A DNA stretch of 64,000 nucleotides from Blasia pusilla (lineage: Eukaryota; Marchantiophyta; Marchantiopsida; Blasiales): NCBI GenBank assembly GCA_050084515.1, contig CM114271.1, forward strand, positions 18,724,001 through 18,788,000, read 5' to 3'. The notes under the pieces were generated by a model. It made no database searches and had not been told where the DNA came from. It saw nothing but the letters and a program-made list of their open reading frames with translations. The position numbers and the translations under genes are program-made. This document shows positions 1-9,186 of the stretch, piece by piece; within the stretch, counting starts at the first letter, position 1; each line of letters starts with the position of its first letter.

Positions 1-1962
1 TGGAAAAGGTAGCCGATACCTCAATCCACTCCGTGTAAAACCACCACTGTCCGCACCACGGTCCCCAACCAGACCACCAGACAGCTCCGTGATGACCAAC
101 GCCGATGCCGCACCACCACTAAGTAACCAAGTGACATGGATGTCGCTGTACTATTCTAGCTCTACTTGCTATGGATGTAGGCAACCTAACCTATCATCAC
201 CATAAGAAGCCTCCCACGGTCTGCTGGTCATCACTCCATCCTCACTAATGGTAGTACACAGGAGTAACACTACTCTGGAAATCAGCGTCAACCCTAACAA
301 TGGGCGTGCAAGCAAGAAGCAACGATGGAGGGGATCCAAACACAGGAAGTCCAAAGACAACCCTCCAATCTCAAATGGAAATCAAGGTAACACAATCCAC
401 AAAACGTGGCGCCCCTTGAATCCACAAAACCCACCACATAATTCTAACGTAATAGCTACTCCGTCGCGGGTCGATGACGTGCTAGTCGGACTCGCAACAC
501 TTGAAAATATCACCTGCATAGAGAGGCTACACTGTACTATGCGCTAGAGGTCCATCAACCAAAAACCTAAGATGCATAAAGCGCGTAACACATCTCCAAA
601 CAACACCAAATAAGCTACACCAGTGTGTACACTGGCATAGTTAAGAACTCAGCAGTTGAGCATTTTCCAGGCAGAATAGCCCAAAGATGGGTGACCAGTT
701 ATGCAACACTCAAATCACAAATCCTGCAAAAATTGCCTCACACCCAAGCAAGCAAGCTTGCTTGCTCCTTGCTCCTTACTCCGCCTCTCACGCCCACTCG
801 CCCCGAGCTACCACGAGTTGCCTCGAAACGCCGAGAAATGCTCGAGACATGCCCCGTTCGCCACGCTTCGCCATGCTTTGCTATGCAGAGAGGCCCAACC
901 AGGGCACCCCCAATGGGATAGGCATCTCCAATAACGGACGAATCACCAACCAACCAGCCCCTCTGGTCTGCTGTCCACCATAGCCAGACCTTGAGCTAGT
1001 CCGCAAAATTTTGATCAGCAATTACTCCACAAATCCTCAACCAAAATTGAATTTTTTTCAACCAAAATTCAATTGACTACCATAGCTATCTCTCCATAAA
1101 AAGTCAGCTACAACCGAGCTTTGTACTCTGAGCTAAAAATCAGAGAAACTTGCTGTCCATACACCTCTAGAATCGCAAATCCGACAGCGCTTCCGCCCAG
1201 TTTCATGCACGTAGAAATCCGCAACGCTCCACACACTCAAGCAGATAGCTTCACATGAGATCACAATACAAGTAGCAACAGGAACCTCTCACCCGATCTG
1301 GATGAATTTCAACAGAGCTTCCGCACTCCAAGCTCTCCACATCAGAAAACCGTCGAACACAAACCAAAATCTTCAATCCTTGAGAACTTCCAACTCCCTT
1401 GACAAAATCCGGCGATCTAAAGCGCGTTGGAAAGCTCTCAGCAAGTTTCTTCTTTCCCAACCAACCACGCACCAGATTCCTACCTCCAACATAGGCCACA
1501 AGCCACGAACATCCACGGCTGAGTACACAATCAGCCCTAACCAAATCCTACTGATCCACAATCGAAGCTACCATCGATCTACTCCAGTTCTTTGAGTGAA
1601 ATCCGTGAAAGACCTACTGTCATGAAACACGTAGAGAATCACATACAATCGAGCCAAACCCACTCCACGATGGGAGAATCTAGGTTGAAGCTTACGGGAA
1701 ACACCATAGCCAAGAGCTCTACTCACTACCAAGGCTAACTCCCAACGCAACAGGCTCAACTCAAAGAACTAAATGTTCTTTGGGTGCATTCCACTATATC
1801 CTCCAACCTAAGAGCGGGCCCTACTGGGAAAGTCAGCCCCAACTGAGTAACCCCCAACCCTATGTATGAAACCGCATCTCTACCTATCCACTACGGTCCT
1901 ACATAAGGTATGGCCTCTACTAGCACACTATACTCTACGACATAATCTGTATGGTCATGACA
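1..1962 (-). mobile_element. 5' LTR and leader of a Ty3/gypsy element of the methyltransferase family, running off the left edge
   Basis: Read on the minus strand, this begins at position 1962 with TGTCATGACC. Positions about 1600-1962 match the reverse complement of 31956-32325, and positions 1-510 match the reverse complement of 10988-11506, the leader before gag of the large element. The middle (about 510-1600) has no second copy in the window and holds the rest of the LTR and leader. No Met-tRNA primer site is obvious. The element butts head-to-head against a plus-strand pol fragment at 1963, so it probably inserted there. Its gag and pol would lie left of the window. The ORFs inside it are chance ORFs of LTR or leader sequence. 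Family assignment rests on repeat matches; the exact LTR end is unresolved. Confidence 0.7.
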
Positions 1963-2425
1963 CGTTTGAGAACTTGGCGATTACGCAACATTGGGATACG
2001 TTGGGGTATGCGACTATTCGGGGAGGTGGTTATCGACCTACTATCCGGAGGTTTCATCAAGGAGACTATGTCTAGTTGGAGCAGACGGCATCCACAACGT
2101 TGGATATGACTGCAGGGCGCACCATCTTGAGAGTGCGTGAGATTTTGCAATATGGTTTCTCTTATAGGAGGGACGTGATGGTATGGTTTGGAAGCACCAT
2201 GTGCATAACTTTGCGCCATGTCATCTTGCAAACATTGACCGTATAGTTGATCTGAGATTAGCAGTAGTTCCTGCAGGCTTGAGATGTATGTTGTGTGGTT
2301 CCGCCCGTGGTGCTACTATTATGCTAGTCTATGATAGGTGTTCGAGAGGATGGCATATGGCATGTCTGACGCCATCTCTCACTAGGGTTCCTCAGGGACA
2401 ATGGATGTGTCCCAGATGTACATAG
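1963..2425 (+). pseudogene. 3' end of gypsy pol: integrase C-terminus plus PHD finger (fragment)
   Basis: The translation is closely similar to the end of pol at 25110-25589, including ATIRGGGY and the segment before the finger. The PHD finger spans about 2285-2422 with spacing C-x2-C, x11, (C)-x2-C, x4, H-x2-C, x14, C-x2-C. It includes the GWH step and a Trp two residues before the seventh ligand. The third ligand is Tyr (VYDRC) here, whereas the 25440 copy keeps Cys at that place but has lost the last Cys. Between them the two copies show all eight ligands. The 5' part of pol is missing, cut at 1963 by the opposed element. The fragment contains an in-frame stop and is not functional. Confidence 0.75.
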
Positions 2426-3376
2426 AGTAGATAGTCCTAGATTCTGACTTGTGTCTATGACATGGATGACAAAAAGGCGACTAATGATGGGACCACATGA
2501 GCACACAAAATTTTTGCTCTTAGCTTCCGAGAGATGTATGTCATAGTAGGTAGGGATAGATGGCTATCTGGAGTTAGAGGGACCTAACCACCAGCTAGGG
2601 GGGTGATTGGAGATATTTTGGTACTTCTTGTCTTGTTGTTTGGATGCCATGAGTTAGCATGGGATCGTGTGTGTTTATGTGTGTGTTCGGTGATAGCGAG
2701 GTATGTTGTGTAGCGATGTGCATGCGCATGAGAGCTATCACGTCTGTTAGGATAGATCGGCGAGATCTGGTAGAGCGCCTTTGCAAGTAGAGGAGGATAT
2801 GCTAAGGAGATCAAGGATGACCTGCAGAGGCTACGGGTAACTTGCGAGAGCAGGTTTCCCCTTTGTTTCCACTCATTTGGAGCAATATAGAGAAACATAC
2901 TATTTTGGGTAAGTTTCTATTTTGGTAGAGTCAACTTTCCACTTTGGGAAGTGGCCCTTGACCGGCTATAGCAGGTCAAAAGCCAAGGAGGTGACCTGTG
3001 AGCCTAGGTTACCGAGGAGAGCGCTTGGGAGAGGGAAGGGGGTATTCCTTCAAGAGAGAGAGAGCTTGAGAGCTCATTCTTTCTTTGTTGAACCTCTTAG
3101 CACGAGACGGTGGAGCTATGGTCTCTTGCCTTGTGAGTGTAACCCCAGCCTCTTATTAGGAGAGTGGGTTTGGTTTGACATTGAGAGAGACATGTGAGAG
3201 TGCACACATTTGAGAGTTATGGTGTTGGGAGAGATTGGATCTTGATTTATTGGAGATAATTTGGTACTTCTTGTCTTGTTGTTTGGATGCCATGAGTTGG
3301 CATAGGATCGTACATGTTTATGTGTATGTTTGGTGACAAAAATATATATTGTGTAGCTATATGTATATGCACGACA
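2426..3376 (+). repeat. 3' untranslated region, polypurine tract and LTR of gypsy copy 1
   Basis: The sequence after the pol stop parallels 25590-25760. It includes the conserved stretch that ends in a polypurine-like TAGGGGGG at 2596-2603, followed at 2604 by TG. A segment starting TGATTGGAGAT (about 2604-2735) recurs at 3250-3376, where it ends in GCACGACA. The same organisation (segment, about 400-500 bp, segment again, ending GCACGACA) is seen at 25755-32427. This stretch therefore holds the 3' LTR, but whether the LTR starts at 2604 or at the inner boundary near 2735 cannot be settled here. Confidence 0.55.
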
Positions 3377-4776
3377 CACCCGCTCAAGCACTCAGACTCA
3401 CCAAGAAGGGTCTCCCACACTCCTCACTAGCTCACCTACGCTAATAGTAATCCCGTGACGACACTCCCGGCCTCATGCACACTCAACACTCGAGCTCACC
3501 ATGAGCCTCCCAACTCCAAAAAGCTAAGACACAACACATACTCTTGGGTCATACACATGATTCCTACTCGGAAATTACCATATATCCACCAACATGCTAC
3601 ACATAAAAGGAGTCTACACTCGTCACCATCGCTACACCCATCTAACACTAGCAACTACCCGATACCCAGCACTCTCAATCACACAAGATAAGTGCAGGAA
3701 AAAGGACTCGAATGGATAACCTGATCAAGCTTGCCAACATGCTGCACCGTCAACACTCACTCCTCCATGTGGTACGGAAACCTCCGGAGCACAACCATCT
3801 CCTCGTACAACATGTCGACCATCCCATCAGCGGATGCGGACTATCCGTCGACATCAGCACCAGTAGCTCTACCACTAACACTCCATCAACTGTCGACACA
3901 GATCACAATCTTGCTCACCGCCACCAAAGTACTAGCAAGTCAAATTCCGTCGCAAACTATCGGTAGCTAGCAGCCCCGACAACACTCGAAATCCATGATC
4001 CAAAAGTACCATGAGGAAATCTCTCCTAATCCTTTGAGACACAACCATTCCCACCAACCACGTAACTCTTGTAGCATGCTAAGCTTGCCCAACCATGTCC
4101 ATGATGGCTTTACTATGTTCGTACCGACCCTACCACATTCTTATATCTTACTATGTCGGCCTTACTCAACTCCGTTCCTCCCTACCTTGGCCCAACGCCG
4201 TCCACCTTCCCCGCTCCTTCCTCCACACATGCTTACTCTTGTGGGCGCGGCTCCCTATGCCTGCCCTTCCTTCCAAGTTCCCACTGCCCTCTTTCCCAAA
4301 CCCCCGCCCGGCTTCTTCACTCGCTGCCTTCAGGTCCGCATCCTTATGAAGGGCCATCTCGAGCTCTCTTAGCTCCCACGACCTCCTTCCATGGTTCGGG
4401 GAGTTTTTTTAGAATTATCGGACCATTACTGGTGTCCCTCATGTTTTATCGGAAATTAATATTTGGTGCCGGTCGAGGATGGTAAGTTTTTTACTTTCTG
4501 ACTATTTTCCAAAAAAAAATATCTTCTCAGAAAAAATCCGATTTTTGTTTTCCTCTTTCTTCTTATTTCTGGGTTTTTCTCCCTCTTCCGGCCAATTTTC
4601 GGCATAACTTTGTGAAGCCGGCCAAAAACCGGCTACGCCTCCTAACTGTCTCAAAAAAAATTTCCCCGACTTCTTCCATCCTCCACAGAGTCCACACCTG
4701 AAGTATGATATCAAGTTCCTTTCCCTGAACTGAACTTGCAACTAAACAAACAACCTTCTAAAGTATTAAGAAAATC
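3377..4776. other. No gene recognised; LTR-adjacent and transposon-flank sequence
   Basis: Several short ORFs exist on both strands, but none resembles a known family or a neighbouring copy. Positions 4380-4700 are T-rich with CCGG patches. They share wording with 8520-8700 (for example TGGTAAGTTTTTT and GGTAAGTTTTTT), so this part is probably the 3' non-coding flank of the hAT-like elements. Confidence 0.4.
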
Positions 4777-4830
4777 ATCCTTGGCAGGAGTTGAACCAGA
4801 CAAAACTCCCACCAGTTGGGAGCCAAGGAT
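4777..4830 (-). ncRNA. tRNA-elbow-like fold downstream of hAT-like copy 1
   Basis: On the minus strand the 54 nt fold as an 8-bp acceptor-like stem (ATCCTTGG with CCAAGGAT), a 5-bp arm CTCCC/GGGAG with 7-nt loop AACTGGT, a 6-nt spacer, and a 4-bp arm closing the T-loop-like TTCAACT. There is no anticodon arm. The T-arm here has one mismatch (CTGG with CCTG). GGTTCAACTCC fits a pol III B box. The same fold follows the other hAT-like copies. It may be a 3'-processing or pol III signal; the function is unknown. Confidence 0.6.
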
Positions 4831-4834
4831 CCTA

Positions 4835-4882
4835 CCCCTCTTGAATACTTGGAGCACTAAGGCTCCAAGTATTCAAGAAGGG
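4835..4882 (-). other. 21-bp hairpin between transposase stop and tRNA-like fold (copy 1)
   Basis: Two 21-nt arms (4835-4855 and 4862-4882) pair throughout, with one G-U, around a 6-nt loop. The hairpin starts 35 nt after the transposase stop and ends 4 nt before the tRNA-like fold. The corresponding hairpin of copy 2 carries a compensatory T-A to A-T swap, which suggests selection on structure in RNA or on a palindrome in DNA. Confidence 0.6.
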
Positions 4883-4916
4883 TCCTACATCCTAAAACCC
4901 AAAATATGAATATCTT

Positions 4917-7021
4917 CTAATCTACATGTGTTTCAGTATCTTTAACTTCTTCATTCGGGGAAATATATCTATCTGGATTTGCAAACAAGTACCTAAAATG
5001 AGCAGAATTCTTCCACAACATCACAGACTCAGACAACATCTCTTCATAATCAAAGGAAGGTCCTTCTAAGGCAATGGCAGTATGGCAGTACTAACACACT
5101 GGACTCTAGCTACATTAGCCAAAATCAACAAATTAGAATACTTACATTGCAACGAGGGGCTCCAACTTACCATCGCCCACAAGTCTCTGAAGTTACGATC
5201 CTTCCACTCAGTAGTAGTCATCAATTTGAAAGACTGGAACTCTTGCTTCACAATGGGAGAATTAATGATAGGAGGTTGCATTGCACCCCCCAATGGCAAT
5301 TGAGCTCCAAAAAAACCACACAAATCATCTAAATCTTTACACCCCCAACTATTGATTCTCATTGATCCAATCAGGTTATTATCTCGAAATCGCTCCTGTA
5401 AAGCTGCACACACACTTTCAGAAAATCTTTTCTGAAAGAATATGGCAGCCTCCAAATCCCTTCCAGTACGATCTCGAGACATAGCAATGCTATGAAATTT
5501 TTTTCCCCTTATCTCAAAGTGTAAACGACAAAGATAACCACCAGGTGGCCCAAAATCATGAAGTATATGGTAACCAGTATCTTCAGAGAAGGTGGAGGCA
5601 TTCAAGTCATGAGTTTCCATGACAAAATTCATGGTAATCCTAGCTATCTCCGAATTGACAATGCTCCCTATAGTACTAACATCCACAAACTTGTACTGAA
5701 ATATCTTACTCAAATTTGCAAGCATGGAAAGAATGTCAACCAAAAAGTATAATTGATAGATCATTTGGAATGATCTCAACCTGGTAAATAAATTTGCAGC
5801 GTTCCCATCATCCTCTGAGGGGGAAATATCTCTAAAATATGTCAGTAATGATTCTAGAGAATCACACAATGTGGTGACAGCCTGCCAACGTGATAACCAT
5901 CTAATCTTGTGGTATCTCTTCATTACCCGCTATGAGTCGTTGAATTTTTCCTGCAAAGACGCTAGAATTGTCTTCCTCTTGGACGACCTTCTAAAGTAGC
6001 CAGCTATCGAATTGAGGATCGAATCAACTTCAGAGGATATTGACTTGCAATCAAGAGCTTTAGCAGCTGATAAAGCCGCCAAATTAGTTCTGTGGGCTAC
6101 AGAATGAACTGAAAGAATGTAAGGATTTATCTTCTGCTTCATTTGGGATGCCACCCTTGTCTGGCTACCTACCATTGTAGAAGCACCATCTGAACCAAAT
6201 GCCACCATTTTGGAGAATTCTAATCCTCCATCTTTGATAAGTTGCAACAAACTTTCAGTAATAGCATTAGCACATTTTGATTCGCAACAAAGTAGTCCTA
6301 AACAAAAACATTCTGATTGGCCCTCTTCAATGAAGGTGGCAAACACAACCAAATGCCTTGTTACAGAAATGTCAGTTGATTCATCGATCATAACTCCAAA
6401 GAAAGGAGAGGCTTGAACTCTCGCAAGAGTTCTTCTACACAGAACTTGGCTAATGAAACAACACATCTCACTACAGCTCTTTTCATCTTGGTGTAGGTCT
6501 CTGGTAATAGGGGCATTGACACAAAGCATCAACTTACAAAGGCTGGGAAATTTCAAAAACGGCATAGCCTCCTTCGCAAGGAAGTATGCGCACTTAAACA
6601 GTGTCATTAGAGCAACTTCGCGGGTTTGGTTGGTAGTGGCTATGGCCTTGGCACATCGACTTCTTACCCCCATGGGCAGCCCATGCAAGTTTGATGTGCT
6701 CATTGGACTTCGCATGATCAGTAAAGGCTGAAACCTTGCAATTTATGGCTCCGTCTTTGGCAAATACACTCTTCCCCTTCCCCTTCTTACAAACTTTACA
6801 AAATATTCTACCATTGACCGAATCAAACTCAATCCAATCATACATTTAGTACCAAACATCCTTCCAAGCTACTCTAACTTTCTCGTAAAAACTCGCATCG
6901 CTTTCTCGATGGAGGTGCTCTCTGTGTCATCAGATGAGCCAGACAATGCGATAATGTCATGCTCATCGGATATTCGTTCCTTACCTAGGAAGGAAGTCAT
7001 GGTCTTCGGTCTTTTTGCCAT
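4917..7021 (-). pseudogene. hAT-superfamily transposase, ZNF862/DUF4371-like (copy 1)
   Basis: A transposase-like protein of about 650-700 residues, broken by stops and frameshifts. The start (7021) is chosen because copy 3 begins with a similar MA-R-KTM sequence. Visible in order: a TTF-type zinc finger near 6740-6845 (FCKVCKKGKG, then paired His); the RNase-H-like core with MIDESTDISV and FGSDGASTMVG, both acidic residues kept; the helical insertion; and a C-terminus ending RYLFANPDRY near 4950. The C-terminal hAT dimerisation block present in copy 2 (CERAF-type motif, seen there in broken form) is missing because about 95 bp are deleted near 5085. Proteins of this family would cut and rejoin transposon ends in the nucleus. 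A stop near 5930 and shifts near 6715-6900 make this copy inactive. No terminal inverted repeats were found by eye. Confidence 0.8.
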
Positions 7022-7077
7022 GTGAACAAGTGGGTGTAGGCTACAACTTCAAGGCACGGGAGAAGGGTTAATCCTTG

Positions 7078-7150
7078 GCCCTAATCGACACAAACCCTCG
7101 CCCGAATCGACACAAACCCTGGCCCTAATCAACTCAAACCCTAACCCTAA
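7078..7150 (+). repeat. Short degenerate tandem repeat with telomere-like end
   Basis: About three units of roughly 22-24 bp of the type CCCTAATCGACACAAAC end in AAACCCTAACCCTAATG. Only two plant-like CCCTAA units are present, so this is not a telomere tract. It lies just upstream of the hAT-like copy 1 start codon. Confidence 0.5.
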
Positions 7151-7419
7151 TGTGGAAGGCCGTAGAACGAACCCAACTCGTGGGTCAAATTAGGGAGGAA
7201 TCGGCCAATATAGTTAGAAATTGCAGAGATAAAATGTAAAGCAATAGGGCTGCGGCAAGAGTCACGAAATGGCCATTGTCACAAGTTTGCATGAGCCACA
7301 TTGAGACGCCAAAAACCCTGCACAAGTGAAACGCAAAAGAGCAGCAACGTGGCCCTAAAACAAATGAATCACCTAGCCAAGCAGAAACGCAAAAGAGCAG
7401 TTCGGAGAGCCTAATCTTT

Positions 7420-7905
7420 TGTCAAAGATCGGAGCGGAGCCAAGCGGAGCAGTGCGGAGCGGATCCAAGCAGAGCAAAGCGAAGCTGCGGAGCGGATCCG
7501 AGCACAGCAAACTTAGCAAAGCGGAGCGGATTCAATGGCGCAAATTCATCTGGAGGGAAGGAGCGGATCCGAGTTAAGCATAGCGGAGCGGATCCAAGCA
7601 GAGCAAACTTATCAAAGCGGAGCGGAGCAAAGCGGAGGCTGCGGAGTAAAGCGGAGGCTGCGGAGCAGATCCAAGCAGAGCAAAGCGGAGCATAGAGGTA
7701 CCGCATTCATTCCAAGCAGAGCAAACTTAGCAAAGCGGAAAAGATCTAAGCAGAGCAAAGCAAAGCGGAGCGGAGCAAAGCGGAGGCTGCAGAGCAGAGC
7801 AAAGCGGAGGCTGCGGAGAGGAGCAAAGCCGAGCTGTGGAGAGAGCAAAGCGGAGCTGCGGAGGCTGCGGAGGCTGCGGAGGCTACGGAGCGGGGCAGAG
7901 CAGAA
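7420..7905 (+). repeat. Degenerate tandem repeat built on AGCAAAGCGG/GCGGAGC units
   Basis: About 480 bp of short, shuffled repeat words (AGCAAAGCGG, GCGGAGCGG, AGGCTGCGG, ATCCAAGCAG) with no stable period. It opens long ORFs on both strands rich in Arg, Ala, Ser and Leu, which are products of the repeat rather than genes. Confidence 0.7.
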
Positions 7906-7977
7906 TGAGGGGATTCAGGGGCCGTAGTCGGGTCTCCACCCCCTACGAGCCCCTTGGCAGATGAGCGACCCTAATTG

Positions 7978-8040
7978 CAGCCGTTCGATTTAGATCGGAC
8001 GGCTGAAATTAGTGTGCCCTAAATGGGTGTTAGGGCACAC
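7978..8040. repeat. Two adjacent perfect inverted repeats
   Basis: 7978-8005 pairs CAGCCGT with ACGGCTG. 8012-8040 pairs GTGTGCCCTA with TAGGGCACAC around a 9-nt loop. Paired palindromes like these are common at ends of plant non-autonomous DNA transposons, so this may mark a MITE or transposon edge. No target duplication was identified. Confidence 0.5.
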
Positions 8041-8960
8041 ATTTGAGGGGATGGTCTGGATCTAGCCGCCTACCCCTAAGCAAATCGTGGCCACTACATA
8101 GTTTTCGGCAGCCGGCACCCCAAACGGCAATAAACAGTCCGCCGGAAAAAGTTATCCAGCCAAAAACCGGCTTTCCTACCCGGACGTCGCCACATTCCGG
8201 CATGTTCCAACATTCAGACAGTCACATTCCGGCACTTGCACGAGTGCCCTATCAACTTCCGGCATCTACTCATTACCGCTCGGAACTCGTGCCGGTGGTG
8301 ATCTTCTGGCGTCAGATTTTCGTGAAAACTGCCGGTCGGGGTTACTCGTAACCGGATCTCTCCGAACATTGCCTCCTTCCTCCGTATACTTGGGCACGGT
8401 GCCCTATGCACCTCCCGCATTCCTAGAGCTCCAAGCTCCTTCCTTCCTCAGACCGTCTCTCCCGGCCCACCTGGCTCCTTTCACGTAGCTCTCTAACGCA
8501 TGGCCCGCATCCCTATCAGGGTTCGGTAAGTTTTTTCTATTTGTCGGCCCAATACCGGGAAATGTCAAATTTCCCGGTTTTTCTTTTTTATACCAGCGGC
8601 GACCGAAAACTTTTGCAGTTACTGGTTTTTTCCCAAACCTTTTTTCCCGGGCTGTTTAAATCTGACAGAAACTTTTTTCCTTTCGGTCTATTTCTGATAC
8701 TTTTTTTTTCCAACCACATTTCTGCCAACTTTATTTGGCCTAGCCACATTTCCGGTTCCATTGTTTCTCTGTCAGCAACTTCAATTGCTTTTTTTCTGTC
8801 ACTCACTTGAAGTTTCCTTCAAGTTTCCCTGGTACTCAACTTCCCAACCCTTTTCTCTGTCAGTAACTTCAAGTTTCCTTGGTACCCAACTTCCCAACCC
8901 TTTTCCCTCAGTTTCATTTTAGGTAACTACTACTTCCAACTTCCTAGCTCCTACATCAGC
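8041..8960. other. No gene recognised; T-rich, CCGG-dotted transposon flank
   Basis: No credible coding region. The stretch is pyrimidine-rich with repeated CCGG, and its right half resembles the flank at 4380-4700. I read it as the 3' non-coding part of hAT-like copy 2. Similar wording (CCGGAA, GCCGG) recurs at 53340-53530. Confidence 0.35.
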
Positions 8961-9014
8961 ATCCTTGGTAGGAGTTGAACCTGGCAAGCCTCCCATCCAT
9001 TGGGAGCCAAAGAT
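8961..9014 (-). ncRNA. tRNA-elbow-like fold, distal duplicate in hAT-like copy 2
   Basis: 54 nt on the minus strand: acceptor-like ATCTTTGG with CCAAGGAT (one wobble), arm CTCCC-AATGGAT-GGGAG, then CAGG-TTCAACT-CCTA. The GG in the first loop and TTCAA in the second are kept. It is a second copy of the fold at 9052-9105, 37 nt away. Confidence 0.55.
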
Positions 9015-9051
9015 CTTAAATTCCTTGTTCCATACAAAGGATTTTATCCTC

Positions 9052-9105
9052 ATCCTTGGCAGGAGTTGAACCTGATTACTCTCCCACCAGTTGGGAGCCA
9101 AGGAT
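9052..9105 (-). ncRNA. tRNA-elbow-like fold downstream of hAT-like copy 2
   Basis: The best-paired member. Acceptor stem ATCCTTGG/CCAAGGAT is perfect. The D-like arm is CTCCC/GGGAG with loop AACTGGT, and the T-arm is CAGG/CCTG around TTCAACT. TGGCTCCC followed by AACTGG resembles a pol III A box with two extra bases, and GGTTCAACTCC fits the B box. The anticodon arm is absent. Confidence 0.65.
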
Positions 9106-9109
9106 CCTA

Positions 9110-9157
9110 CCCCTCTAGAATACTAGGAGCCTCATTGCTCCAAGCATTCTAGAAGGG
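9110..9157 (-). other. 21-bp hairpin upstream of the tRNA-like fold (copy 2)
   Basis: The arms 9110-9130 and 9137-9157 pair except for one T-T, around a 6-nt loop. Against copy 1 it shows one compensatory base-pair swap (CTTGAA/TTCAAG to CTAGAA/TTCTAG) and one wobble. It begins 30 nt after the transposase stop and ends 4 nt before the tRNA-like fold, the same spacing as in copy 1. Confidence 0.6.
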
Positions 9158-9186
9158 TCCTACTCCTACTTCCTAAAACACAAAGG

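Noticed and set aside
7125-7150. Telomere repeat
   Set aside because: Only two CCCTAA-like units inside a longer degenerate repeat.
7422-7927. Long ORFs on both strands in the AGCAAAGCGG tract
   Set aside because: Low-complexity products of a tandem repeat without stops.
9052-9105. A genuine tRNA gene
   Set aside because: No anticodon arm and only 54 nt; cannot decode.
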